Counted from the first letter of the stretch, positions 25,319 to 38,638 are shown. The stretch is 64,000 nucleotides of DNA from Larimichthys crocea (GCF_000972845.2 NC_040025.1:19585399-19649398); one strand, 5' to 3'. Numbers and translations are program-made. Notes: generated from the letters alone by a model not told the origin.

Positions 25319-28300
25319 GTAAGACCTGATCAGTTTGAACCAGAGCTGGTTGGATTCAAAGTAGATTTTTTGTGTTCTGCAGTGCCATGATTGGAGATGT
25401 TGTGGCAATAGGACAAACATACAGTATCCAAAAATGGAATGCACGTGCAAATATGGATCATTTGCCACCTGCAAATGCATTTTGCCTTGAGGTAATCCAC
25501 AGTATGAGGTAAAGTGCTTTTACAGAAGGTAAGCCAGGATTTCATAATGGGCGAGAACAAGAGCAGCTAATAGTAGCACTTCTGTTCACATCAGTTCCTT
25601 TTCTCTCTCTTCTCTTCTTTCAGCTTTTGCAGCTTGCACTTGTCTTCGGAGCGATAGGCATCTACTACACATTATTCTAGCTAACAGCTGCTAATGAACC
25701 CAACAAGTCCTGTTTTTAAAAAAAACATCATAGACATTTCAAATAATCACACTGTTACAAAGGCTGCTTCTTTATTTACAGCGTGCATGTTGGTATTGAA
25801 CCAGAAACAGAACAATAATTTACCACTGCATGTTTATGTTTATGTGCAGTTTATATTCGAGTAGTTTGGCCTTTTTTTTTTTGCATACTTGAACAGACGA
25901 GCAAGGCAGAAATTATAACTCTCACTGCTACATGCATAGTAATAATACAGTGAGCAAATAATAGTCCTAGCTGAAAATGTTCTCTAAGACCATAATTAAA
26001 TGCATAAATTATATTTGTAAGAATAACATATGAGCTCAACATCATGTGAGTAAGTACAAGTTTTATGCAATTGGTTAAACATGTTGAAAAGTTAGTAGCA
26101 ATTGCCGGTAAATCATGGTTAATTATGTAAGAACCAACCACAATACAATGCTGTTAATATAGGCATAGTTCAGTCTGTAACTCTCTTAACTTACAAACAT
26201 TATAATGTGAAATATTGTAATTTTAAGCCCCTTGCAGCAGCTGTTTACACTTTGTGAATTTCAAAATGGATGAAAATTCATCAGGAAAATGTTTCAATTC
26301 AGTGAGCTGAGTCAGTAGTAGCCTGCGTTCATATTTCATGAGCTCTGAGCTAGTGAAGACATTCTTATGGTTCTTGTGAGGACAAATCTGAATTGTTATT
26401 GCTTTTAAATTTAATGCATTCATAGCCTCCAGTCCTCCTGTAAAATGATGCTACACTGCGGCTCTGTCAACAGTGGATACTATCCTGCTTCATACTTGTC
26501 TTTTTTTACAGTGCTGCTGTTAGTGCTCAGTCATCATGAACCATCTCAAAAAGCAGCCTATAAACTCTAAAGTCTTTATTTATTCCCAGACTCTTATCTA
26601 AGTGGGTGGTCAGACGGTCTCGCATTAGCGTCATCCGCTCTCCAGACAAACACAGTTACAGTAGTTTATCTGTAGTCTGTTTCCATGTTCTAGTTCTTTC
26701 ATGACAAAAGCTTCTTTTCAAGGAGCTGGAGTCTTGTAGAGAGGATCAAAGTAACTAACCATGGCACCAGTACAGACGCATCTCATGGATTGTGGATCCT
26801 GTAAAACTGCCAGATCCAGTATGGATCTCTAGTGTCACCCAGGGAGCCCTCCGGGGGGGCTCTTTCCTCATTAAAGAGTCCTGCTTAGGGGTCTATTTGG
26901 CTGCCAGTTCTCTTTTCTCTCCAATTAGCATCTGTCAATGTTGCGATGATACAGAGAGTGTTCCCAAAGAAAGGGAACAGTGTTGCTGGCTTTTGGGGTA
27001 TTTTGGTGTATTAGTACAAACCTGTTACCATATGTGACACTGACTCGCAGTGGAGGAATATAGTTAAATATAGTTTGAGCTACTTCTTTTGGCATATATT
27101 GTACTGTTTGCTCCACTACATATATCTGTTATAGCAGCTATAGTTTTTAGTTGAATATTTTATACATCATACAGTCGATTAAACTACCCAACTGTGTATA
27201 AAGTTCTTAAAGTTACAGAGTTTTACTTTTGATATATTTTAGTACATTTTGTTAAAAATGTAAATTCCGGACTTGAGTGAAAAATCTCAGTCGAACTTCT
27301 ACCACTGCTGGTCTGGGGTCAGCTTTTCTGCTGATGTTTGTGTCGAATTGAATACTGAAAGGTATAATGACAGTTGTGTATATTTGTATTCTTTGGGAGT
27401 CATTTAGAAGTCAAAAGAGCCAATACTGTTACTTGATGAGGTCAGTTATGGACAAATGCATGCAAATTTATAAGTCAACATGTCTGTACATGCACACGTA
27501 TGCACTCTCCTTCAGCACGGACCAGCTGGTGCATTAGGTCTGCGGTCATTTCCTGGGTGCTGGAAATGTGCAGGCTCAGGAAAAACACATACACACACAC
27601 AGCGACAACCCCTGCAGTGGCCAAGGCCACGTGCATCACCACAAGTTTCATCAGAATGAGAACAGGGAACTGAGGGGCTGTGTTATCAGCAAATTCATCT
27701 CAGGTCTGCAGCAAGAGAGAGACAGGGAGACAGGGAAGGAGAGGGGAAACAAACGTAAGCAGTGAGCACTGTATCATTATTGAGACAGGTGCTGCTTCTG
27801 CACATTAACACTGGCAATGATGTCACTAGCCGCGTCAGGCTTGGCTTGTGGGCTTGTTTAAATAGGAAGGTCAGTGCAGAGAGGTCAAACAGGGTGTCCA
27901 GAAAAAAAAATAGGCTTAGGAGCAAAGGAGAGACAGAGAAGGAGAGGGGAATATAGGTGGACAAAAACAGTGAAGAGCCCTGTGAGGAGAAGGACAAGGT
28001 GAAAGATTGCATGAGGACATAGTGATCCGTGCAAATGTATTCTGATTAATAAGAGAAAATCATGCAGTGAAGAGAGGGAGCAGAGGGAAATGAACAAAAG
28101 AACAATAAAGAAAGGGACAATGTGAGGGTGTATGTGTCAGTGTGGGTGAATGTGTGGAGCGGTCTCTGCTGAGCACTTTCATTTTTCTCATGCGCTGACA
28201 CTTTCCAAAACACCTGCCCCCACCGAAGCCCTCTTATAGCCATTGGGAGAGCGGCACTTAAATTGCCTTCAGTAACAATATCCATGCCTCTCCACTGTAA

Positions 28301-31300
28301 TTTACACACATTAGATATAGCTACTCAGAAATGCTCAGACCCAATAGTTGTAGTCGAACTTGTTAGAAATGTGACTCATTTAATTACGCTGGGATACAAT
28401 AACTGGATATTGTGTGTATTGTCATCCTCAAAATCAAATTTGGAAGTGGTCATGCTTGCATTGTGATTAAAAACCCTGCAGTATCAACATGATCCAGCCA
28501 GACTGCTCATCCGACCAAAAAAAGGAGAGAAAAGGTAATACAGACTTGAGATATATAATCATTGTAGACCTGTTGTGGGAGTTTCACACTATGGACATGT
28601 GATTTAAGAAAATCTCAAAAACTGTGCTGCAATGTTCATAGACAACAGGGTTTTTTGTGTGTTTCCTCCGGCCTTTTCTACTAAAAGGCTACTGCGAGGT
28701 TGAAACTGACAAAGAGAGCAGAGCAGCAGTCTGATTATGTGCAGTCTCTGTCACTTTCTAACTACTTCATTAAATGCAGCTGCTGCCAAGTGGAACTCAA
28801 AGGTCACAAAGTTAAAAAAAAACTACATTTTAGGACATAATTCGAGCAGTCATCAAGTTATTTTCTCCTCTCTTTGGCAGGTTGCACCAACAAGGGATAT
28901 ACTGTATATAAATAAACTGACCTTCCAAAGTGTTACATTTAACTTTCCCACATACTGCATTATCTTCTAAATTTAGATCTGAAGCTGCGCTTTTCAATTA
29001 ATCAATCAATCATTTATATACTAAAATGCTCTAAATGCAGGTCTAAAAATGTGCCTGAACATACGTCAGTCAAGCACACATTACCTGTTTTCATTATTTT
29101 CCTCAGTTGCTAAGCACTGTGCTTGCTGCAGGTATGAATGTGTGTGATGTGTGCTATCATTGGATCCAAAATTACCAGGTCTCAGACTGTTGTTGTAAGC
29201 ACATCACTTTTTCTTTAGCAAATGGACCGGAAACAGCAAATGTGCATTCAGTGGCCTTTGTCTTATAGCTCAGCAAGCATTTATACCCAGTCACATCAAA
29301 TGTATCTAGAAGAACACATGTGACATCAAATACCCCAAACAAAGTCTACTAGATTCCTTGTAATGGTTGATTTGATGTATTCATAAGTATTACATCTAAG
29401 TTGTTTCGAATTGAAACCACTTAGTGATAATTAAACATTATCCTTAAGATGTTGTTAAATATGTTTGTTAAATGGGCGGTGGACTTGTATTTATATAGAT
29501 CTTTTCTGGTCTACTGACAACTCAAGTGCTTGTCACATTTACACATTCACATACTGATGACAGAGGCTGCCAAATGCTCATCAGGACTAATATAGTACTT
29601 CCATCCATAGATAGCTTTCACAATAATACTCAAGCTCACCCATACGCACGCACACATGCACGCATTCACAGCAATTTGGGGTTCAGTATCCTACTCAAGG
29701 ATACTTTGACTGGACTGGGGATCAACCCTATAATTTCTACGCTACATGACCCATTTTACCACCTGAACCACAGCCGTCGTTTTAAAATGGATAAAATCTT
29801 TTTATCCTATTTTTTTGTACAACCTGAGTTACATTCAAAATTGAAACCTTTCTCAACAAAACCAGAAAAACCTAACCCCAAGAACTAACCTTTACTGTTG
29901 GACACCTGTAGTTAAAAAGCTGTCATGAAGAAAGATGTTTTTCAAGTCTTGGTTCTACACCAAATCCATCCAAGTTGAAGTGCCGACTATTCTCACAGGG
30001 ATACTGGAAGGAAAAAGTGTTTCGAAGACTTGGAGAAGGCTTTTTAAGTATGTCCCATTGGATGTCTGTGGTTGTACTCGGACCATTAATCTGACAAATC
30101 CTGTCCGTGTTCACCTGGAGTGAGAGCTGTGTTAGTGGGGTTCAGTCTGTCCCAAGGTTTACATTTTTGCTTATTGCCAGTGAAGTAATTCTGTTCAGTG
30201 GGCCGTGTCCTCCACTATGCACTATGCGATGATTGGTGTGGGAATCTACACTTCCAAATCTAAGGCTAAGGTGCAAAGATGAAGCATGAGATGAACTGGT
30301 AGATATAAGCAGCTTTGGCAGGGATGTGTTTGATCAGAATTGATAAGTGCATCTTCGTTACCCTCAGCTGAGGTCATCCAAGCAGAAATACTTTGCAAAC
30401 TGTCTGGACTCCTCCAGAGGAGATCAGACATCTAGAAACGCACTAAAGAACTACTCCAATACATGTTCGACATTATATTGTACAGCACTCTGGATGAATC
30501 ACCTGGCTAGTGTTTGTTTTGCAGCCTAAGAAAACATTCCAAATTTTTCACTTAGCACCTACTACACCTCATTAGGTTGTGGATTTACACCCTAGTGCAG
30601 CACTGTGCCAAGGTGGTACTAGTGGTGTGTTTTCTATTTCTGAATTCCACCTTGGAGTCTTGACATGAGGCGAACAGCCAACTGGTACAACCAGTCAATG
30701 CTTGTAATACCTTCTGCCTGCCCTTCAAATCTCCGTTAAAAAGTCCCACAGGCAGCTAATTTGAGCTGGTGTCTGGCAGTAGTGAATTGGTAGCACAGGT
30801 GATGGTGGAGAGGGACAGTGGCTGTCGTAGTTGGAAGATCTGGACGAGAGTTGTAGAGTGGCACCTGTACCTGTTGGTTCCTTCTCACTGACTACCGAAC
30901 ATGAAATTGGGAATAGAGCCAAATCACATAGCTGATGGAGACGAAGATCGACAGAGCTGGTCTGGGTGAGTACATGGAAAGGTATAAATAGAGGATGCAC
31001 AGTAGGACTCCAGTAGCAACGAGTATACTGAGAAATCGAGCAAGCAAGTCAGTTAGAAAAGTCGAAGTGCAGTAACTTTTTAGACTCACAGTAGATCAGC
31101 AATATAAGATTGCACACCCTCAGGTGTCTTTTCAAACAAAACACTTTAAGTTGACATTTTAACGTTGACCCACCCTCCACATGTATGTGTTTTTGCCTGA
31201 GGTAAAAAAGTAAAACTGTTGGGGGAGGGTTAAAAAAGTTATGGGAGAGGAAATGACTTACTTTTCTAGGACCTCAACATTCCTTGTTAAATCCCTTTAG

Positions 31301-34300
31301 TTTTCCATCAAGTGACTCTCTTTGTTAAAATATGCATAGACACATAACTGTCATAAATTTTAAAAATCCACTTGTCAGCTGACTGTACTTTTGTTAACGT
31401 TGTATTTAGATCAACAGCACTGCGACAAAACACTCCCAACAAAAGTATTATTAGCTTTAAGTACTTATTATGGTGACTTTTTTCCCTTTCCATTAAAAAA
31501 ATTAATTATTAATGATGTGGACGCATTTATGTTGTAGTTAAATGAGTTGTAGCTCTATGAAACTTTAACTGTTATTTATATTGTTGGGATGTTTAGTAAT
31601 ACATCTATAATATATTAGGAATACATCTAGAAGAATGAATCAAAGTATTTTTTTTCATTCTGAAATGTAGTGGAGTAGAAGTATATAGTAGAATAACTAG
31701 AGGTAATACAATGCCTGGAATATGGACAGCACAGTACTTCGGTAAATGCATTCATTTTATTTTCCGTCACTGATCTTTTCACTGTTACCTATAGCAACAT
31801 ATCCAGAACTGGTTTAGCCTTCAGTGTTTTACAAGGACTCAGACTGCTATTACCATGACATGACAGTGACATTTCCCTCCATTATTTTTGTTGTGTAGGT
31901 AATAATAAATCCTTCTGTTTCTTCCGTTCTACTTTGTCATCTTTACAGTTCACTAGCTATTTTTTTTTTCCACTCCTAGTTCACACTTTGTGGTTTTTCA
32001 GATGGGGATGTGTCAAGGTTTTGCAGTGCAAGCTGCAGTGTTGGGGAAAAATCATGAGAACAGGTAAACTGCAAAGTGTGAGGAGAGGGTGTCCATTGAT
32101 AACATGACTATGTTTACATCAGAGTATAATCACCTTATAAAAATGTTTTTATTACATTTTATATATACAGAAGTTCTCCATTTTGAGAATATTCTACAGG
32201 AGCCCAGAGCAGACAAACTAAACAAATAGTGTGTTCAACAGACTGTTCCTTTAACACATTGTGCATTGTGTCTTGGAACAAAGGTCAGTTGCTGGAGCTG
32301 AAGACAGCCATTAAAAAGATGGACAGCACCCTGCCACAGAAAAGAACTGCAGTGATAAAAAGTTGACCATCTGCACATGCACAAACACACACGTCGAATT
32401 AATTTCTAATCTTTCCCTCATTGTCTCTGTTATACTCTCATCTCTTTCCCACATAAACAATGAAACATGAACGTCTTTCTGCCATGGTGGTGCTACTCTC
32501 CTTTGAGGTATCATGTAAACTGACTGCATTGAGGGAGAGAGAGACAGAGAGAGACCGGCTCCTTCCATTGATTTTCATTTAAGTAGTAATGCTCTCAGCT
32601 CCTTCAGGCATCGCAAAATGTAGGAACACGTGTGTGCTTGTGTGTGATGCTGCATTGTACAAGGTGAACATGAACCATGCGTGTCACAGAAAGCTCATTT
32701 CCTGTTGTGCATCAGTCCCTGTAGTGTGATTTGATGCTGTCTTAATGTAGTGTAAATAGCCAGAGCGTGCCAAGTACATTCTTTTAATTAGGAAACCTAA
32801 CAGGCCTGCTGATTACCACTTTATCTTCATAAGTGTCTCAGCCTGAGCTGCAGCTGGACCACTTCCTAGTTACCTTACACTCTAGCTTCATGTCCCAACA
32901 GGTCTTGTGCAAGAGCAGTGTAATTAATGTGTTGTAGTCTGCCATTAACTAAGCAAGATGGTTTTGGTTAATGTTGTCCGTGTAAATTGCTTGTAAGTTT
33001 CTGTATTTGTTAAATATGCAAGCTTTTTCACGTGTGCAGTTGGAAGCTCGGTAGCCCAGACTGATAATAATTGTAGTATCCTGCTAGCATGACCTCATTT
33101 TAGATGGTAAAGCATCCTTTTTTTTATAAAATCGCCTTCCTTCAGACATTTAGCATTTAGGGAGCTGCCCTGCAATCATTTCTCATGCACTCCAGGAGAC
33201 AATTTTCCCAGCACGATTCTTTAAATTATTTCACAACCCACAGCTTCAAATGATAAATGATACGATTATATTCTTTCTCAGATTCTCTTTCAGAGTTTCT
33301 TTTCACTCTCCAGAATGGGGGAAATTGCTGAATCATTGCTCATCCTTGGATATGCAATCTTAGGCCATTTTTGGGTAGTAGGCATAGGCACATGATGTTC
33401 TTTATAGCTAATATAACTACTCCAGCCTTCTTCTTCACTGGCATTAAAAGTCATCTGTTACCATTTTATGAAATGGCCTTGTGACAGAGGAAAATAAAGT
33501 CCAACAAAAATCAATGACCAATTGTGTAGTACAAAGTAGCTCAGCAGCTCTCTCCCTGTTATCTGCTAGTATCCTTTGTTATCATGAAGTGAAATCATCA
33601 TATACTCACATGCACACACTTGTTCATAGCACAAACCCTCACACTGTCATCTGGCCCTCACAAAAAAATGTAGCTAGTAGCATTGTGTGCCTGTACTTCA
33701 TCTTTTAATCTGCTGCGTATCAGTTGGGCGTAGAGGAGGAGGCAGCCGAGCTGCGGGCCTCCGTGGACCACAAACACCCCTTTGAGTAGGCAGTATTCAC
33801 TTCCTTCACTCTGTCCATTATGCATGGACACAATAGACAACAAGAGATTATTTTTACAGCTGCTTATTGTCTCTGAGACAAAGAGAGAGATGATACACTG
33901 AATGATTATCAAATGTCACACTCTGCAGAAAAGCCAGTAAAGTTTCTGGCATAGCTGTTCTGTGTCCGAAATGGCCTTTTGATACTAATATTAGCTTGAT
34001 ATGAAACAATAAAAACACCATCGATTAAAGTTATTTGCTGAGTACACATGTCCACAGTTTTGTGATTTGTCATTGTTGAGCCTAGAACATGCTTTTCTGA
34101 GTGCTCCAGCGAGCCTTGTAATTAAGCAATGCTTGGTAGTTAATTATTGTTGATTAATTAATAGATACACTGAAACACATTTTAGAGTTTAATTAAATTC
34201 ACATTTCACAACCTGCATTGTTTTGCCACATTGTTGTTGAAGCAGGTTCTAAGAGAATATTTATACAAGGTTGAGTCTGAAGTGGCCTTGTTAATTAATG

Positions 34301-35454
34301 GAGCTTGAGAAAGGCCACCAGGAGGCCAGTGAAGGATCCTGTTAATGCACTAGTGTGAACTCATTTTTATGTCTGCAGCAGCACGGCTGTGTGGCCCAAA
34401 CATTAATGTGAATATATCAGAATCTGCAAATGGAAGTTTGAGATAAATAAATCAATAAAGAGAGAGAAATAAATAATAATAAGAATAAATTGTTTTATTG
34501 TTCTGTTTGAATGTGACCGATAAAATATGAATTGTTTTGAATAAAACAACACACTGATAATATTCAGGTTGGCACACAAAGGCTCTGCAGAGAACACTGC
34601 TTTATTCTAAATTATTTCGAGGATGAAAAGGAAATAACTAGATATAGATATTCACTTTTATCACTCGGGTTTCTGCTTTGCCATTTCTTATGACTTCAGT
34701 TGTGGGGATTATATTTATGGTCTGACTTATAATTCTGCTTATTTTTAGAGGTTTTAACTTCTGACCAAGCAGACAGATGAATAAAGCTTCTTTAATGCAT
34801 TCGGCTTATCACCTTTGTCTAAAACCAGGGCTTCTTCAGTCTGACCACTTGCACTTCATTAATCCTTCATTCACCTGCCAGCCTCTATCATCACTAATAG
34901 CAAAGTTCTGTTTGCTTACTTTCCATGCCAACCGGAGAAATGAAAAAGATGCAGTTAAATTAAAATGTTGAAGGCTTTGAAGGACAACGAAATGTAAACC
35001 TATCCCGTTTATTGCAATTTAAAAGGGAGCTGAATTTTAATCCTCTAAGTGATGACAGCATCCCGTCTGTATCCCATGGTTTTAGTTCTAAATCCACTCA
35101 TTATTATGATGCTTCTGGGACCAAAGTTTTTTAACTGACTGATCTTGAGTGCAGACAAAAACAAGAATACACAGTGTTTTTCTTTTGCAAGTGTTTCCCA
35201 CTGCACTGATCATTTGAATGGGGCTTTAAAGGGATTAGGTTACTGAGACCCTCAGGCAAGTCAACAGCTGGCAGACCTGTTGCTGTGCTCCCTGCCGGTG
35301 TTAAACTACACACACATTGACGCTTACCTGCCTGCTAACCCACACCTGCGGTGAGCTCCTCCCCTCTTCGGTGCATGTGTGTGTTTGTATGTTTGAGTAA
35401 TGTGGGAAAATCCTGGTGACAGCCTCACTGAGCTACTCCTCCTCCTCCTTACAG
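25319..35454. other. non-coding sequence between candidate 5' exons, presumed intron
   Basis: I see no recognisable gene. A strong acceptor followed by a short open block occurs at 25624, and a GC-rich coding-like island at 33724-33785; both are in the findings. Low-complexity GA-rich sequence fills 27715-28130 and produces several overlapping Ser/Leu-rich chance frames on the minus strand. A diverged dispersed repeat lies at about 29470-29785. Between 32740 and 33330 the sequence is rich in homeodomain-type ATTA cores without any open frame. Confidence 0.6.
29470..29785 (+). repeat. diverged dispersed repeat (CTACTCAAGGATACTT type)
   Basis: The segment has TATTTATATAGATCTTTTCT, then ACATTTACACATTCACATAC, CAATTTGGGGTTCAGTATCC, CTACTCAAGGATACTTTGAC and finally TTTTACCACCTGAACCACAG. 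In that order these are landmarks of a very common teleost interspersed repeat ending ACCACCTGAGCCACAGC. The frame at 29526-29888 is carried by it and is not a gene. Confidence 0.65.
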
Positions 35455-35762
35455 AGTAAACCTTTGAGTTGAGGGGGAGGGGCAGAATGTACTGTATCAT
35501 AGAACCTGTGGGAGTCACTTTGAACAGGTACACTCACTGAAGGAAAGACACAGCGGCAGCTTCTGGATGTATTTCCTGGTGTCAACTGAGCCTGATTTTT
35601 GTTTGGGAAAATAAAATAAAAATGGATGCGGTTGGAGTAAGGATTGCTTGAGAAAGAGGAGGATTTTTTTTGGAGGGGTTTTTTGTTTTTGGTTCCTGAA
35701 AGTCTCCAGCTCACACCTTACAGATCCTGGAATCCTCTGGAAAACTCCCCTCGGAGGAGGGG
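35455..35762 (+). promoter_or_regulatory. possible alternative kazrin promoter and 5' leader
   Basis: The stretch just before the candidate first exon holds a GC-box-like purine run (GAGGGGGAGGGGC near 35470) and GC-richer sequence than either side. There is no TATA box, which would suit a dispersed-start promoter. A good acceptor-like site (CTCCTCCTCCTTACAG) ends at about 35455, so the block could instead be an internal 5' untranslated exon. I cannot place a transcription start from sequence alone. Confidence 0.3.
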
Positions 35763-35775
35763 ATGAAGTCAGACG
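35763..35775 (+). CDS. kazn: candidate alternative first coding exon (Met-Lys-Ser-Asp) of kazrin
   Basis: An ATG at 35763 is followed by three codons and one base, then a near-consensus donor, ACG|GTGAGTAAG. The phase (1) matches the acceptor side of the kazrin exon at 51134, and the joined product would begin MKSDVLLREEV. The base at -3 of the ATG is G, an acceptable start context. Upstream lies about 300 bases of comparatively GC-rich sequence that could be 5' leader and promoter. Mammalian kazrin is known to have several isoforms with different N-termini, so an alternative promoter 15 kb upstream of the first shared exon is plausible. At least one out-of-frame ATG (35623) lies in the presumed leader. 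No transcript evidence is available from sequence alone. Confidence 0.38.
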
Positions 35776-36834
35776 GTGAGTAAGGAAAGTGTGGTGAGTG
35801 AGTGGAAACGACAAGTGCAGCTGCCTCTCTGTTGTGCCTTATTACACAACAGTATGATATAAGTTTCAGTCCTGCATTTTCAAAGGTTTTGCAGTGAAAA
35901 CTCAAAGGTTAGTGTCTTACTACACTAAAGATCCCAGGAGTGGAGATATCGCTTTTAAGCTTGAGGAGCGACATGTTCACATGTGGGCAGGTGTCATATC
36001 TGATAGTGAGTCACCCTCAGTCACCTGTTTTGTTGGAAAACCGTTGGGAGACTTTAACCTGCACCGACCTCAGAGTAGTTTTTATTGTCTGAACATGGGG
36101 GCAAGGACTACACCATTAATTTTTTGTTAATTCTGCAGTCGGTTGTCTTGTTAGTTTGAGCTGGGACTCAAATTGACTTGCAGAGAATGGGCTGGTAGAG
36201 ATCTGTGCTTTGAACTAAAGCATTAATGTGGGGATCAGTTTAGTTCAACTTTGTCAGACTCCGTTAAAAACCCTTGACTTCTGAGTTCTTTCTTTCACAG
36301 AGGTGTCATTCTAGTGCAATCTAGTATTTGCTCTGAATATACTGTCAAAGAGGTTTGCTGCCTGTCAATGACTATATCTCTGTCTTAGGGATTTGTTTGG
36401 GGAAGCTTATCTCTAAACAACAGTGTTTTATGGTCTGTAAAGAAGGCATTGTGTTCTGTTTCTATTGTAAACACTGTGGACCGCGGTTATTGGCTGGTAG
36501 GTTGTTTTTTTAGCATGAATGCACATTTTACATTCACACAGGAATTCTTGCTGTCTCAGCCATGCTGGTTTCAGACTATTTTACCTGGAAAGCACTAAAT
36601 TGATTTTGAGAACTACACTACTACACTACACTTTTTCTTCTCTGCTGTTATGCCTCCAAACACCTGCATTTTTTCCCCTATATACTGGTAGTTCACATGA
36701 CCTTCAACCTTGACCAAATAGTCAAAAACCCAGAGGTAAAAGTTCACATAGCAGGAGAGATGAACTCTGTGTTTTCTGCCTGTTATGTTTTGTAGAAATT
36801 CCATCTGCCAGCAACCCAGAAATGACGTAGAACT

Positions 36835-36870
36835 GGAGTTATATGCTTTTCAAGCATGTCATATAACTCC
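36835..36870. repeat. imperfect hairpin, 11-base outer stem with bulged inner stem
   Basis: GGAGTTATATG (36835-36845) is the exact reverse complement of 36860-36870. Inside it, ATGCTT and AAGCAT can pair around the three-base loop TTC, giving a compact bulged hairpin. Confidence 0.85.
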
Positions 36871-38638
36871 TTCAAAATTAACCATGAGGTGTGGTTTGGA
36901 CACAATTAGTATTTTCAAAGTAAAACAAACCTGGAGGCTATAGATGGCCATTTTTACCGAACCCTTACTATCCAAGGGGTGGTATTGTATTTGCAGTTGT
37001 GCTCAGTTTCTCCGTCTCACATTTCTGTAATGTGATTACAGCTGAGGTCACTTATGCAGCTATTATTTCTTGCAAGAATTGCTGTAGATAGTGTCTCCCT
37101 TTTATGGTTTTCAAGCAGGAATGATCTGTTTTTGGTGTTCTTATGTTGAAGTGTGAATTCACATCAAACCCCTGGTTCCTCGGTTTTGACGGACCTGCCA
37201 GTCAAGCAATGACACCCAAAACCATTTTATATTACGTTGCTCCTTTATGTCTCACGGCTGTCAGCCAGAAAGAAAGCAGGGTTTTTAGAAGGAGTGACAT
37301 GATGTCGGAGAAGGCTAACACCTTCCATAAACCAGGCTTTAAAACAGAAGCTGTTGTTAGTTTCCACTGGGCCGCCTGTTAATCTCTGAATGACCTGACA
37401 CTCACTCGGGTCTGGGCTGTGGGCGTTCACCAAATGTAATGCCATCCAAATGCACACACATGTCCATCTGTGCATATATATCAGGCGTGTGCCTGCATGT
37501 GCCTGTATGTGCTTCCGGCAGGCTCGGTATGGCAGCATAATTGCGAGAGCAGCTGAGTTTGGTCCTAGCTGCGTAATTGCCTTCTTTTTACTGACTGTGC
37601 TGCAGGTGAATGCAGCAAGCTGCTCCCACGGGTACTAACCGGTTTCTTCCCCATTGTGCCAGACACAGAAGATAATTTGGAACGAGTTAAAGATAATCAG
37701 CTGCCTGTCAGAATCAAGTCAAGGATAATGGTAAAGCAACTGTGATGCTCATAAGCCATGCTAAGTTAGATTTGCCACTACCCCCTGAGAGCATGAGATA
37801 ATTTAGTATTTCATTGAGGGTGGACTGATTGCAGCCTCTGTTATGTCCCATCCATCTCTCCCTGTTTGAACACCTCTGTGCCTAATCACATTTACTCTAA
37901 AGAAAAATCGCAGATTAATTTGGCTGCTTACTCTGCCACTATCACAAATCAAATTCATCTCACTGTTGGCTGCTGTTGTCAGACACTGTCCATTCCTCCT
38001 CTGCTCATCAAATATACATGGATGGATGACAGAACTTGCTCTCTGTAAGTCACTGAAAAGGTAACTCACATTTGCAGTGACAGGCGTCTCAGTGTTGCAG
38101 CTTTATTTACTGAAGCTGTCAGCAGACGCCCTGCTCATTCTGAAGCCCGGGAACAAATGCAACTCCACAACCATTATTTTTCACTCCCAGAATCTTATCG
38201 AGTATCTCAAGAGGCAACTGGGATTGTTTTGGCACCTCCATACTCTAATTTGTCTGCCAAATCATCATTGTCATCTTGCCTGGACGCTTCTAGGTGGCAA
38301 CATTTTATTTTTGGCAACAGATGTATTTTTGTCAATGTTGGTTGATTTGAAGAAGCATGTGGTTTCGTCAGAGCGATAGCAGCCACCTCATACAGGTACG
38401 CTTGTTTGTGTCCACAGTTTGATGAAATATCCATGGTGACACTGTGTCTGCCCTTCCATTTGGCCCAGACTATAAATAACAGCACTGTTAGCCTTCAGGC
38501 ACCAAAGGTCATTTCTCAGTATATGCACACAAACATGCACCTGCTATATCACACATGCATGGACACATCCCAACACCTCTTGGCTACCTGTCTCAGGTAA
38601 TCTGTTTATAATGAGCTGAATTTAAGTTTTCACACTTA

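Noticed and set aside
27695..28309. Several overlapping Ser/Leu-rich frames on the minus strand
   Set aside because: They are translations of a GA-rich low-complexity tract, which leaves many frames open by composition.
32283..32365. Coil-like open stretch (GQLLELKTAIKKMDSTLPQK) on the plus strand
   Set aside because: It has no usable acceptor with a pyrimidine tract and only a poor donor, and it cannot be placed in phase with kazrin with confidence. Probably chance.
38077..38379. 100-codon Leu-rich open frame on the plus strand
   Set aside because: Its hydrophobicity looks membrane-like, but composition is ordinary for T-rich intron, no family is recognised, and an overlapping frame is equally open.
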